Shown here: piece after piece, positions 60,201 through 64,000 of the stretch
Layout of the letters: every line of letters begins with the position of its first letter
How positions within the stretch are numbered: position 1 is the stretch's first letter
Assembly: GCA_034509425.1 (NCBI GenBank)
Contig: JAVTVJ010000789.1
Location: forward strand, 372,001 to 436,000
Direction: 5' to 3'
DNA: 64,000 nt
From: Eopsaltria australis
Taxonomy: Eukaryota; Chordata; Aves; Passeriformes; Petroicidae
Program-made: the position numbers and the translations under genes
The notes under the pieces: generated by a model
Told to the model about the DNA's origin: nothing
Seen by the model: only the letters and a program-made list of their open reading frames with translations
Databases searched by the model: none

Positions 60201-62184
60201 TTTTGTTGGCAGCTTTTTAAGTGGAGTTTTTTAGGCTCTTCTGTTTCAAATACCATAATACTTTTTGTGTTCCTAACTATGAATTGCGACAAGCTTTCTT
60301 GATATGCCAGGTTCTAATCCTTCAGTGGGTTTGTTTATCTCAGGATATAATGGGAAGCCGTATCAATTATCATGGCTGTATAAATGTTGTTCCTCTCTAC
60401 TAGAATATTCATCTTGAGACATATCATCAGATGTTACCTGTTCTGACAATCACGTTTTTGTGCCATTGTTGGGCAACAGAAACAAAGAAAAACAAAATGT
60501 TAAGAGTGTAAGGGATAAAAGAGTGTTGAAACTGTTGTTCTTTTCCTGTCTTTGGAATCTCCAAGATCTTGAATGTTTTATTCCTGGCTGTTATTTTGTT
60601 ACCACAGTGTGAATAGAAGTCATTATCTGTAAACATTTGAAAAGAGAGATGATTTTCATAACTTTAAATCCTACAAAGGATTCTAGTAATCTGCTATGTG
60701 CATGCCAAGGTAAAGCTCAGCCTTTCATCTGGTCTGATCCCACCCAGTCAGTGTAAAATGTTCCTTTGGTGAATGTCTAAAGCACGCAGTATCTCCTGTG
60801 AGAAGCAGACAAAAATGAAAACAGGAAGCCTGGCCTTGAAGGCAGCAGCAGGAGAAGGTGTGTTGTAAAGAAAGGTGTATTTACAGCCTTCAGGTTGTGC
60901 TTTGCTGGGAAAAAAAAACCTTTTCATCGGTTCAAAGGGAGCCTTATTTTTTATTTTGTTCTGAGCTAATTGTTGAATGTGATCTTTGTGCAGAGCTGCT
61001 CTAGTCTCCAATAGCTGGGGGACAGGGGACTTGTGTCTGCTCAAGCTCAGCAGTCTGTCAAGAATTTTATGCTGAGGAGCTTTTGAACAAGAATATAAAA
61101 TTACCAGGAGCACTATAATGAACCAAAAAGATGAGGAATCTGTGTGAGATGGGCACAACAGTTTGCATGCAGCAGTGGGATGTGTCTGGGTGCACGTGGA
61201 GTGTGTTGTTTTCTGCTTCTGCACCCTTCATCCACGTCAGGGCATTTGTGTCACCTCTGTGGAATGGGTTGGCAAGTCCTGCCCAATCCCCCAGTGAAAA
61301 GCTGTCCCTGGTGTGGGACCCATCCCAGTGACACCGTAGGGTTGCCTCTCTCAGGTGCTGAGCAACTCTCACCCACTCAGGCTCGATGGGAATTGCAGGT
61401 TCTGCTCTTCAGATGGAGCATTCAGCATTCATATTTCCTTTTAGCAGTGCCACCACAAGGCCCAGCCGTGCTGAGCTGTTCCCTGTGCCCTGGCAGGGCT
61501 GATGGAGGGGACAGGGAGTTGTCAGCAGCATCGTGGGGTTTGGGCCATGTCTCACCTCTCATCCTGCTCTGAAGGATGCAGGCAAGGAGTGGGAGAGCAG
61601 AGGAATCACTTTGGGGGGAAACAAGGGCAGAAGGGGTGGGAGTGGACTGAAACAGCAGGAGGAAAATCCCTCTCCTGGGCACTGGAGGAATGCATAATTC
61701 TGGCAGAAAAGCTCTTTCCCTGTCCTTGACAGGAACAGCAGAGGTTTTTTATTTACCTTTTGGGGCATGTCACTTGATTCTGTTTGCTGGCTGGGTTGGG
61801 AAGTGGATCCAGAGGAGTTCAGAGGGAAGTGCTGGCTGGTGAGAGGGCTGGGACAGGCTGAGAGAGGCTGCAGCTGCAATTCCCCCTGTGGTGCTGTCAG
61901 AGCACTCAGCACACACAGCCCCTGTGCCAGAGAGCTCCTGCCCTGCTGAGCCTGCAGCCTGAACACAGCACGGAGAGAAGCTGTGCAGGGATCCTGTGCT
62001 CGTGTGTGTGACACTGCAGGTTTGGAGGGACTGTCACTCCCACCCTGAAGGTCACAGGTGATGTTCTCAGGGTGTTAATGCACTTAATCTGTGTTCCTCA
62101 CAGGGTGTTTTTCTTTAATCTCCCCTACGAGTCCATCATGGAGCGCCTGTCCCAGCGGAGGACTGATCCCATCACTGGGGAGAG
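214..62184 (+). CDS. AK8: AK8 partial coding sequence, 11 internal exons joined (adenylate kinase 8)
   Basis: The eleven exons listed separately below join in a single frame (1118 nt, about 372 codons, no internal stop), and every intron has GT/AG ends. The product carries two adenylate kinase domains in tandem. Domain 1 has a P-loop GPPASGKT in exon 2 of the window, the segment GWILEGFPE in exon 5 and the lid stretch KRLDP in exon 6. Domain 2 has P-loop GPPGSGKS in exon 8, GWVLSGFPR in exon 10 and lid RRTDPITGE in exon 11. This order and the near-colinear match with human AK8 (about 479 residues, recalled from memory) identify the gene. The family transfers phosphate from ATP to AMP or CMP, and AK8 is associated with ciliated tissues. 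About 28 N-terminal and 80 C-terminal residues are missing because they lie beyond the window edges. No promoter, start codon or polyadenylation site is in view. Confidence 0.96.
299..4124 (+). other. AK8: AK8 intron, 3.8 kb
   Basis: Donor GTGAGT at 299 and acceptor CCATAG at 4119-4124. The sequence is AT-rich and unique-looking, with short homopolymers (A at about 1112-1125, T at about 3269-3283). A very weak CR1-tail-like stretch near 2108-2160 was rejected. I see no other exon, RNA gene or transposon here. Confidence 0.85.
4125..4174 (+). CDS. AK8: AK8 exon (2nd in window), domain 1 P-loop
   Basis: This 50-nt exon completes a split codon (G|CT, Ala) and reads [16 protein letters not shown] before the donor GTGAGT at 4175. 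GPPASGKT is the Walker A loop that binds ATP phosphates in the first adenylate kinase domain, identical to the human AK8 loop as I recall it. The exon ends in phase 0. An antisense open frame of 262 codons covers this exon but is not supported as a gene. Confidence 0.97.
4175..4863 (+). other. AK8: AK8 intron, 0.7 kb
   Basis: GTGAGT donor at 4175 and CAG acceptor at 4861-4863, preceded by a pyrimidine tract at about 4841-4860. I see nothing else in it. Confidence 0.9.
4864..4977 (+). CDS. AK8: AK8 exon (3rd in window), domain 1 NMP-binding side
   Basis: The 114 nt are exactly 38 codons, phase 0 at both ends. They read [19 protein letters not shown] and continue to [13 protein letters not shown] is shared with human AK8 and forms the helix after the P-loop. 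The rest corresponds to the mobile nucleoside-monophosphate binding segment and is more diverged. Acceptor ccctcag at 4857-4863 and donor GTGTGT at 4978. Confidence 0.95.
5600..5740 (+). repeat. Diverged repeat pair A, copy 1
   Basis: This stretch resembles 8965-9130 in the same orientation. Shared blocks include GTAATGTAATTAATTG, ATTATTAAAAATTAG, GTTATCTTGAATA and CATCTGATTCCTG, with scattered substitutions. Translations of the minus strand of both copies share LLLIFNN and TINYITD. That shows the homology but is not evidence of coding. I do not recognise the family. It may be an old interspersed element or a local duplication. Confidence 0.75.
8419..8451. repeat. Perfect 13-bp inverted repeat (hairpin) with 7-nt loop
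   Basis: Left arm TTTTGTACACTCC (8419-8431), loop AAAGACA (8432-8438), right arm GGAGTGTACAAAA (8439-8451). All 13 pairs are Watson-Crick. The stem is too short for a typical microRNA precursor, and flanking bases do not extend it beyond one possible U:G pair. Confidence 0.85.
8965..9130 (+). repeat. Diverged repeat pair A, copy 2
   Basis: Partner of 5600-5740, about 3.4 kb downstream in the same intron and same orientation. Relative to copy 1 it carries about 20 extra bases near 9001-9021, between the TTTTTCCAGG block and the GATCAGTAATG block. See copy 1 for shared blocks. Confidence 0.75.
10283..10351 (+). CDS. AK8: AK8 exon (4th in window), domain 1 helix with [11 protein letters not shown]
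   Basis: 69 nt, 23 codons, phase 0 at both ends: [19 protein letters not shown] followed by CIKQ. The ERL...DCIK stretch is the adenylate kinase helix that precedes the GW.L.G.P strand, and it matches human AK8 closely. Acceptor TTCAG ends at 10282 and donor GTAAGA starts at 10352. Confidence 0.95.
11859..11874. repeat. Short (AC)n microsatellite
   Basis: An uninterrupted AC dinucleotide run of about eight units inside an AK8 intron. Confidence 0.8.
12619..12787. repeat. 25-bp tandem repeat, about 6.8 copies
   Basis: The unit starts TCTGTTTGGTTTTACC and ends TTGATTGGT. Copies start at 12619, 12644, 12669, 12694, 12719, 12744 and 12769. They differ by single substitutions (TCTG/TGTG, GGTT/AGTT, GGT/GGC), and the last copy breaks off at about 12787. 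Six copies contain ATTGG, the complement of CCAAT. Confidence 0.95.
14069..14122. repeat. Pyrimidine / poly-T tract
   Basis: An almost pure T tract with a CTTCTTCTT interruption, with T runs of 10 or more on both sides. It could be a simple repeat or the antisense of an old poly-A tail. No retroelement body was recognised next to it. Confidence 0.7.
14868..14888. repeat. TA-rich microsatellite
   Basis: Two TATATATG units in tandem (CATATATATG then TATATATATG). Short simple repeat. Confidence 0.7.
16183..16264 (+). CDS. AK8: AK8 exon (5th in window), domain 1 GWILEGFPE motif
   Basis: The 82 nt begin in phase 0 and leave one base. They read [18 protein letters not shown] and continue to PRHV. 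This is the strand-turn where most adenylate kinases have DGFPR. Here Glu replaces both the Asp and the Arg, while human AK8 has DGIPE as I recall it. The Arg normally contacts AMP, so domain 1 may bind substrate differently. Donor GTAAGC starts at 16265. Confidence 0.96.
16265..17807 (+). other. AK8: AK8 intron, 1.5 kb
   Basis: GTAAGC donor at 16265. Acceptor TGCCTAG ends at 17807 after a clear pyrimidine tract from 17773. I see nothing else. Confidence 0.9.
17808..17879 (+). CDS. AK8: AK8 exon (6th in window), domain 1 APDTVLIER and lid
   Basis: 72 nt with split codons at both ends: [18 protein letters not shown] then [15 protein letters not shown] is shared with human AK8. It carries the conserved Arg that leads into the short lid, where GKRLDP follows. 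Acceptor CCTAG at 17803-17807 and donor GTGCAG at 17880. Confidence 0.96.
17880..18433 (+). other. AK8: AK8 intron, 0.55 kb
   Basis: GT at 17880 and CTGCAG acceptor ending at 18433. Only AT-rich sequence is visible. Confidence 0.9.
18434..18634 (+). CDS. AK8: AK8 exon (7th in window), end of domain 1 and inter-domain linker
   Basis: The 201 nt form the longest exon here. It starts [10 protein letters not shown], matching the human IYHTTFDWP stretch that closes the lid region, and runs through [15 protein letters not shown] and [13 protein letters not shown]. The central stretch [14 protein letters not shown] is diverged from human but the same length. It corresponds to the C-terminal helices of domain 1 and the link to domain 2. 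The split codon at the end (G|TT) sets the donor at GTAACT, 18635. Confidence 0.96.
18635..21339 (+). other. AK8: AK8 intron, 2.7 kb
   Basis: GTAACT donor at 18635 and TTGTAG acceptor ending at 21339. It is AT-rich and includes a 16-bp AT-only palindrome at 19379-19394 and a (TA)n/T tract at about 21260-21290. No repeat family or gene was recognised. Confidence 0.88.
21340..21471 (+). CDS. AK8: AK8 exon (8th in window), domain 2 P-loop
   Basis: 132 nt with split codons at both ends. The exon reads [18 protein letters not shown], then [14 protein letters not shown] and [20 protein letters not shown] is a full Walker A loop (human AK8 has GPVGSGKS, from memory), followed by the LQAAL..QKY helix that is diagnostic for AK8. 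Donor GTAAGT starts at 21472. Confidence 0.97.
21472..23738 (+). other. AK8: AK8 intron, 2.3 kb
   Basis: GTAAGT donor at 21472 and CTGTTAG acceptor ending at 23738. It contains copy 1 of repeat pair B (23428-23547), followed by an A-rich stretch at about 23559-23613. Nothing else was recognised. Confidence 0.88.
23428..23547 (+). repeat. Diverged repeat pair B, copy 1
   Basis: It matches 26680-26810 in the same orientation. Shared blocks are GTTATTTCAGAAATATATTT, GTTCTTTGCCAGATGTATT and CCATATCCTCAGTCTCCTTG. It lies 190 bp upstream of the next AK8 exon. An A-rich stretch follows it (about 23559-23613) that copy 2 lacks. Family not recognised. Confidence 0.85.
23739..23828 (+). CDS. AK8: AK8 exon (9th in window), domain 2 [12 protein letters not shown]
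   Basis: 90 nt with split codons at both ends: [18 protein letters not shown] then [24 protein letters not shown] is identical to human AK8 as recalled and forms the AMP-binding helix region of domain 2. Acceptor TTAG at 23735-23738 and donor GTAGGG at 23829. Confidence 0.97.
26680..26810 (+). repeat. Diverged repeat pair B, copy 2
   Basis: Partner of 23428-23547, about 3.25 kb downstream and on the other side of an AK8 exon. The same three blocks are conserved, with small insertions (extra TCTCTGTC-like bases near 26715-26730). The similarity does not extend to a second copy of the exon. Confidence 0.85.
28480..29400. promoter_or_regulatory. Candidate conserved non-coding stretch
   Basis: This sequence differs from its surroundings. 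It has isolated CpGs (ACTCGCCGAGACTTTCGG at 28553-28570), several TAAT-type cores and few simple repeats apart from 28457-28480. No open frame looks coding. The call rests on composition only. Conservation was not tested. Confidence 0.25.
29062..29088. repeat. CA-rich microsatellite
   Basis: Interrupted (CA)n run containing TGCACG. Confidence 0.75.
31395..31560. promoter_or_regulatory. Candidate conserved stretch left of the GC-rich block
   Basis: An AT-rich stretch containing TTATCGCATTG, GACTCCGATTGTC and GAGCGAGTGGATTGG, with CpGs kept in an AT-rich context. It ends where a CpG-dense segment (CCGCGGCGGCGG near 31562) begins. It could be a regulatory element next to a CpG island. No conservation test was possible. 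Confidence 0.3.
31556..31830. promoter_or_regulatory. CpG-dense segment, possible CpG island
   Basis: The sequence changes abruptly to CpG-dense DNA (CGGCGGCGG, GCGGCGCCGCGGCCGC, GGGGCGGGG, the last being a GC-box-like core). It sits mid-intron, about 7.7 kb from the nearest AK8 exon. An alternative promoter or enhancer-associated island is possible, but biased composition next to a GC-rich satellite is an equally good explanation. Confidence 0.4.
31831..33010. repeat. GC-rich minisatellite of 10-bp blocks, mostly arranged as a 30-bp unit
   Basis: The array is built of three related decamers: type A CGGGACAGCC, type B CGGGATAGCT (or CGGGACAGCT) and type C CTGGATCCAC. The commonest order is A, B, C (30 bp). 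Versions with doubled or tripled A give 40 or 50 bp. I count about 36 type C decamers by eye. All blocks from 31831 to 33010 keep the same 10-bp register, about 118 consecutive decamers, so length changes occurred in multiples of 10 bp. The minus strand has no stop in any frame across the array, which gives three overlapping open frames of 512-602 codons. I regard these as artefacts. Confidence 0.97.
33011..33385. repeat. Second, degenerate GC-rich tandem repeat (about 45-50 bp unit)
   Basis: Directly after the decamer array, a looser repeat recurs about every 45-50 bp. Each copy contains variants of GCGGGACCGCGGGG followed by TTGGAGACCCCCGGGAC. About seven copies can be followed before it fades near 33385. 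It shares the CGGGA core with the decamers, so the two arrays may have a common origin. Confidence 0.7.
33451..33513. repeat. 21-bp perfect tandem repeat, 3 copies
   Basis: Copies at 33451, 33472 and 33493 start CCCGGTGTTTTCC and end TGCCGGTG, with no differences. The array lies in the right part of the GC-rich block. Confidence 0.95.
33585..33960. promoter_or_regulatory. Candidate conserved stretch right of the GC-rich block
   Basis: Composition returns sharply to AT-rich sequence, with GGATTAGCC (an OTX/bicoid-type GGATTA core), TTATCGATCAG, CAATCGATACAG, CCTTAATGTGG and CCAATTACTCATTG. CpGs survive in an AT-rich context, which is typical of constrained DNA. Together with 31395-31560 it brackets the minisatellite block. 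The regulatory call is inference. Confidence 0.35.
34261..34300. repeat. 20-bp perfect tandem duplication
   Basis: The same 20 bases, starting TGATTTTGTA and ending ACTGATTGCC, occur twice in direct succession, followed by a further TGAT. Confidence 0.95.
35060..35320. promoter_or_regulatory. Candidate conserved non-coding stretch
   Basis: Low-repeat sequence with several TAAT cores (CCAATTACAGGTTATTAATTTG) and isolated CpGs, immediately upstream of a CT tract. The call rests on composition only. Confidence 0.2.
35327..35373. repeat. Polypyrimidine (T/CT) tract
   Basis: T8, then (CT)n, then T11 and CCTTCCTTCCC. It is a strict pyrimidine stretch of about 47 bases, a possible triplex-forming or length-variable tract. 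Confidence 0.85.
38115..38256 (+). CDS. AK8: AK8 exon (10th in window), domain 2 ERL..DC...GWVLSGFPR
   Basis: 142 nt. It starts by completing a Val codon (G|TG) and reads [19 protein letters not shown], then [13 protein letters not shown] and INPN, leaving AG of an Arg codon. GFPR is the AMP-contacting turn of adenylate kinases, retained here unlike in domain 1. The preceding residue is Ser instead of the usual Asp. Domain 2 keeps in one exon what domain 1 splits between exons 4 and 5. Acceptor TGCAG ends at 38114 and donor GTGAGA starts at 38257. Confidence 0.97.
41225..41440 (-). mobile_element. Old, degraded CR1/L3-like LINE fragment
   Basis: Read on the + strand it resembles the antisense of an internal CR1-type 3' segment. 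It has AATCATTTCATTCTTTTGATC, then CCAGCTCTTTTTTTCTGAGATGGGACACCCAGACCTGCAT-type phrases (41361-41401), and a match to the 'cagtactggaggtgt' stretch (41414-41432), all known from old amniote CR1 copies. A T/C tract at 41288-41308 interrupts it. Identification is from memory of consensus phrases. Confidence 0.5.
42000..42480. promoter_or_regulatory. Candidate conserved non-coding stretch
   Basis: The sequence includes TTACATAATATATTTAAAG, GTGGATTAGGGATAATAAAC, CCTATTAATGG, GGTTAATAACTCC and CTCATTAATTGAGC. It has many TAAT/ATTA cores, one GGATTA core and no repeats except a T tract at about 42218-42228. The long CTCATTAATTGAGC is a near-palindromic paired homeodomain-type site. Enhancer function is inferred. 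Confidence 0.35.
44050..44320. promoter_or_regulatory. Candidate conserved non-coding stretch
   Basis: It contains ATCCAATAGATAG, GGATGATTACAATAAAAAG and GCATTAATATGCATCTTG, the last an inverted-repeat-like POU/homeodomain site. It is low in simple repeats. Weak call based on composition. Confidence 0.22.
45131..45187. repeat. 30-bp tandem duplication (1.9 copies)
   Basis: The block TCATCCTGCAGCTCCTCTTG occurs twice, 30 bases apart (45137 and 45167), with nearly identical flanks. Confidence 0.9.
45563..45591. repeat. Perfect 11-bp inverted repeat with 7-nt loop
   Basis: Arms TTACCAATGCA (45563-45573) and TGCATTGGTAA (45581-45591), loop TTTACTT. The arms contain CCAAT and its complement ATTGG. 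Confidence 0.8.
47390..47655 (-). mobile_element. CR1 LINE, 3'-end fragment (5'-truncated)
   Basis: Its minus-strand translation contains [20 protein letters not shown], the end of CR1 ORF2, and then the 3' UTR phrase GGTTGGACTTGATGATTTTA with TTTTCCAACC. The element's 3' end is at about 47390 and the copy stops near 47655. Only the last 260 bases or so remain, the usual 5' truncation of this non-LTR retrotransposon. A frameshifted, stop-bearing remnant like this cannot transpose. It is good evidence that the host is a bird. Confidence 0.92.
48080..48420. promoter_or_regulatory. Candidate conserved non-coding stretch rich in ATTA/TAAT
   Basis: Many homeodomain-type cores lie close together: AACAATAATTAGCC, GTCTAATTACCC, CCCAATTATGTTATTAAC, GCATTAAGTTAATTGAGC and GGTTTATTAATTAACAGC. 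There is also a CATTTGCATAGC octamer-like site. A chance open frame (48047-48499) covers it but shows no protein similarity I know. Regulatory function is inferred. Confidence 0.4.
49454..49688 (-). mobile_element. CR1 LINE, 3'-end fragment, second copy
   Basis: The + strand shows the reverse complement of a CR1 tail: ATCATAAAATATCCTGAACT, GGAAGGGACACACAAGGATC, CTCCTGGAGCTCTGGGGCTG and CCCAGCACCCTCTGGGG, ending near CAGCTCCAGCCATTCCC. This wording differs from the 47.4 kb copy, so it belongs to another CR1 subfamily. It is a short, 5'-truncated copy with the element's 3' end at the left. Confidence 0.88.
51240..51480. promoter_or_regulatory. Candidate conserved non-coding stretch with octamer site
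   Basis: CTCATTTGCATGCTGACTG contains a perfect POU octamer core ATTTGCAT. AAACCCAATCATTCAG, GACGTCAAC (a CRE-like half) and GAAATGCAAATAG (the octamer complement ATGCAAAT, about 200 bp away at 51469-51479) follow. The two inverted octamers are directly visible. The function is inferred. Confidence 0.35.
53330..54500. promoter_or_regulatory. Strong candidate conserved enhancer block
   Basis: About 1.2 kb with features of a vertebrate conserved non-coding element. CpGs are retained in AT-rich sequence (AATTAGCCGCGTAATCCGAG at 53602-53621, which also has TAATCC, an OTX-type core). Dense homeodomain cores follow: CCTATTAGTTAAATGC, CTTTAATTGGTTCATG, CATTATAATTTAATCACC, GCTCATTAATTCCTTAATTT, AAATTAATTC and AAATATTAATTC. 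A CATATG E-box lies at 54036. No coding frame is plausible. A T tract (53911-53926) and C tract (53979-53985) interrupt it. The target gene is unknown; BARHL1 is a guess from human gene order. Confidence 0.5.
55467..55619. repeat. 48-bp G-rich tandem repeat, about 3.2 copies
   Basis: Copies start at 55467, 55515 and 55563, each beginning GGCTGGTGGGGTGGGACA and ending CAGCTGTCTG. The third has a few bases deleted near 55597, and a partial fourth follows. Runs of G (GGG, GGGG, GGG, GGG) recur on the + strand. Confidence 0.95.
62104..62184 (+). CDS. AK8: AK8 exon (11th in window), domain 2 lid
   Basis: 81 nt. It completes the Arg codon (AG|G) and reads [20 protein letters not shown] then DPITGE, leaving AG of the next codon. 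SIMERL and the lid R.DP.TGER match human AK8 and correspond to [14 protein letters not shown] of domain 1. The following exon (human YHLMYKPPP onward) was not found before the window ends. Donor GTGAGC starts at 62185. Confidence 0.96.
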
Positions 62185-64000
62185 GTGAGCACTCCTGCCT
62201 CTGCTGAAACGTTTTTCTCACTGCCAGGGAGATGAAAGCACCAAATAGGCTTCTTAGAAATCTATAAGGAGCTCAGGAATGCTCTACTCCTGCTCAGGGA
62301 TTCCTTAAAAGAAAAGTTAAAACTTTCATAGCTCCTGAAGCAGCAGCCCACCTTCCTGCTGCTGCAGCTCCTCAGAGCAGGGGGGTTTAAATCCTGGTGC
62401 CTGAAATCTGCAGCAGCAAATAGCTCAGGTCTAAGATTTTAATGGTAACTAAATTGGTTGGTAAAATAAGGCTGAGGGAAGATGTCTGAAACCAAGCCTA
62501 ATGTAGACGGGTTTCAGACATTCCCATGGGAATTTTGAAGGCTTCCCAGCTGGGGAAAATGGAAAATTTGCTGTGTTTTACTTCCCCAGACTCCTGTGAT
62601 GGTCCTGTCTGCTGGGAGGTATTAATACATTTCCTGCTCAGTAGAGCAAACTTGTTTGAGCCACTGAGTCACTTCAAGGTTGGTTCATCTCACTGGTGTC
62701 ACATCCCCTTGGCTCACTGTGACCTTCAGCTTTCTGAAGGTGCCTTCTCCACCCCTGATTTTCAGGGAACAAGTCACAAATGAATTAATCTTCCCAAAAA
62801 GCTGCTGAAGTTGGCACGTGTTCACAACTTCACTTGTGGTCTGGTTTTATGATTCCCCACACTTAAATTTTAAACCCTTATTTTGCTTTTCTAAAGGCTG
62901 AACACATCAAAGACAAATCCTGAACCCTCAAAGATTAAGGCCATAAAGAGTGGATTTGTCCCAAAGTGATGGATGATTATTCAGACATCTCACTCGAGGT
63001 GCAGCATTATCTTGTGACAGCAGCAGTGATTTGCTGTAACTGCTCTCTTTGCTTTAGTAATGAGCACTGTGGTTGTTGAGCAGAAAGGAACAGGCTGGAG
63101 CAAATCATCCCCACATCTTTGCATTTCTTATCATTAGGATTAGGCTGCTCAGTCTCTGCTCCAGTTCACACGCTTCCCTCTCCCACACTCTGGGGTTTAT
63201 TCCTCACCAATTCTCCGTGAATTGAATTGTTTTAGGTGCTGTGAATAATCCTTGGCACCATGTAAAGCCTGCCCCTCTGGCTGCAGGGCAGGGGGTGGCT
63301 TCAGCTGTGCCCTAAATCATCCCCATGTGGAGTGAACTCCGTGTCACATCCTTGGTGCAGCTCTGCAGACACAGACTCTGCTCTCTCCTTGCTTTTGCAT
63401 CTATCCCAAAAGTTGCAGAAAATTTGGCTCTACAGGAAGAGGGATAAGCTGGTTTTGGGTTAGGACAGAGGAGACATTTACTCAGAGTTAGGACTGCCAA
63501 TTCTAGCAGGGAATTTAAACACTTGATTGCAAAGGAACTTTTAGAGATTGTTGGCAATGCAGGAACATCACCAGAATTCCTTTGCTGCCAGCTGAGCTGG
63601 GCTGTGGCACTGCTGCAGGACTCAGAGGATGAAAATCCTCTTTCCTGCTGAAGTAACTGAGGGAACCCACAACTGTGAATTCAGGGAAGCCAAATTATGG
63701 CATTTGGAAAATTAAAGATAACCAAAACCTGTCTCAGGTGAATTAACCTCTTTTTATCTTCAGCTACTTCATAAAGATCTTAGCAATCACGTATCTGAGA
63801 CCCTTAAACACAGTTTAAGGTCCCAGCAATGCTGGATACAGGGTTTTGTTTAAGTTTAGGCTATTTTAGATGCTTTTTTAAAGACAGGAATCCAAGATTA
63901 CAAGTCAAACATCTGGAAATGCTTCTGAGCCTGGAGCACTGGGACATGAAACAGAGATTTCTCCTTGTGGGGAGCAGATAAACACTGCCAGTGTCACCTC
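62185..64000 (+). other. AK8: AK8 intron, partial (runs off the window)
   Basis: It starts with GTGAGC. No sequence resembling the next AK8 exon appears before 64000, so the last coding exons lie downstream. I recognise no repeat or RNA gene here. An 18-base phrase at 62416-62433 recurs near 57974 (see findings). Confidence 0.85.

Larger units (their letters stand above)
38257..62103 (+). other. AK8: AK8 intron, 23.8 kb
   Basis: GTGAGA donor at 38257 and CTCACAG acceptor ending at 62103. It contains an old CR1-like fragment (41225-41440), two clearer CR1 fragments (47390-47655 and 49454-49688), a 30-bp duplication (45131-45187), an 11-bp hairpin (45563-45591), a 48-bp G-rich tandem repeat (55467-55619) and five candidate regulatory stretches listed separately. 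From 55.7 to 62.1 kb I see nothing firm. Confidence 0.85.

Overview
This window is vertebrate nuclear DNA, almost certainly from a bird. There is no operon structure, and coding sequence appears only as short exons with GT/AG borders. Interspersed repeats include 3'-truncated CR1 LINE fragments of the avian type (47.4-47.65 kb and 49.45-49.69 kb). I see no tRNA, rRNA, CRISPR array, phage or bacterial feature, and no complete gene.

The only protein-coding gene I can support is AK8 (adenylate kinase 8) on the + strand, spread over the whole window. Eleven consecutive internal exons (214-298, 4125-4174, 4864-4977, 10283-10351, 16183-16264, 17808-17879, 18434-18634, 21340-21471, 23739-23828, 38115-38256, 62104-62184) join in one frame without a stop. 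They give 1118 nt, about 372 codons. They encode both adenylate kinase domains: a first P-loop (GPPASGKT) with its NMP-kinase motif and lid, a linker, then a second P-loop (GPPGSGKS) with its own motif and lid. The start codon exon (upstream) and roughly the last 80 codons (downstream) lie outside the window, so AK8 is partial at both ends.

Layout: 1-23.8 kb holds nine exons separated by introns of 0.55-5.8 kb. From 23.8 to 38.1 kb is a 14.3 kb intron. Its centre (31.55-33.6 kb) is a very GC-rich block dominated by a minisatellite built from 10-bp blocks that keep perfect 10-bp register for about 1.18 kb. AT-rich stretches that look like conserved non-coding sequence flank it. From 38.3 to 62.1 kb is a 23.8 kb intron with CR1 fragments, a 48-bp G-rich tandem repeat, and several stretches dense in homeodomain-type TAAT/ATTA cores, the strongest at 53.3-54.5 kb. 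In human, AK8 lies in the BARHL1-DDX31-GTF3C4-AK8-SPACA9-TSC1 neighbourhood (from memory), so these stretches could be distal enhancers of a developmental gene such as BARHL1. That is inference.

The most notable non-genic observations are the register-locked decamer satellite, the candidate enhancer block at 53.3-54.5 kb, a perfect 13-bp hairpin at 8.42 kb, two pairs of diverged repeats inside AK8 introns, and the different motif erosion in the two kinase domains. I found no evidence for a new multi-gene system.
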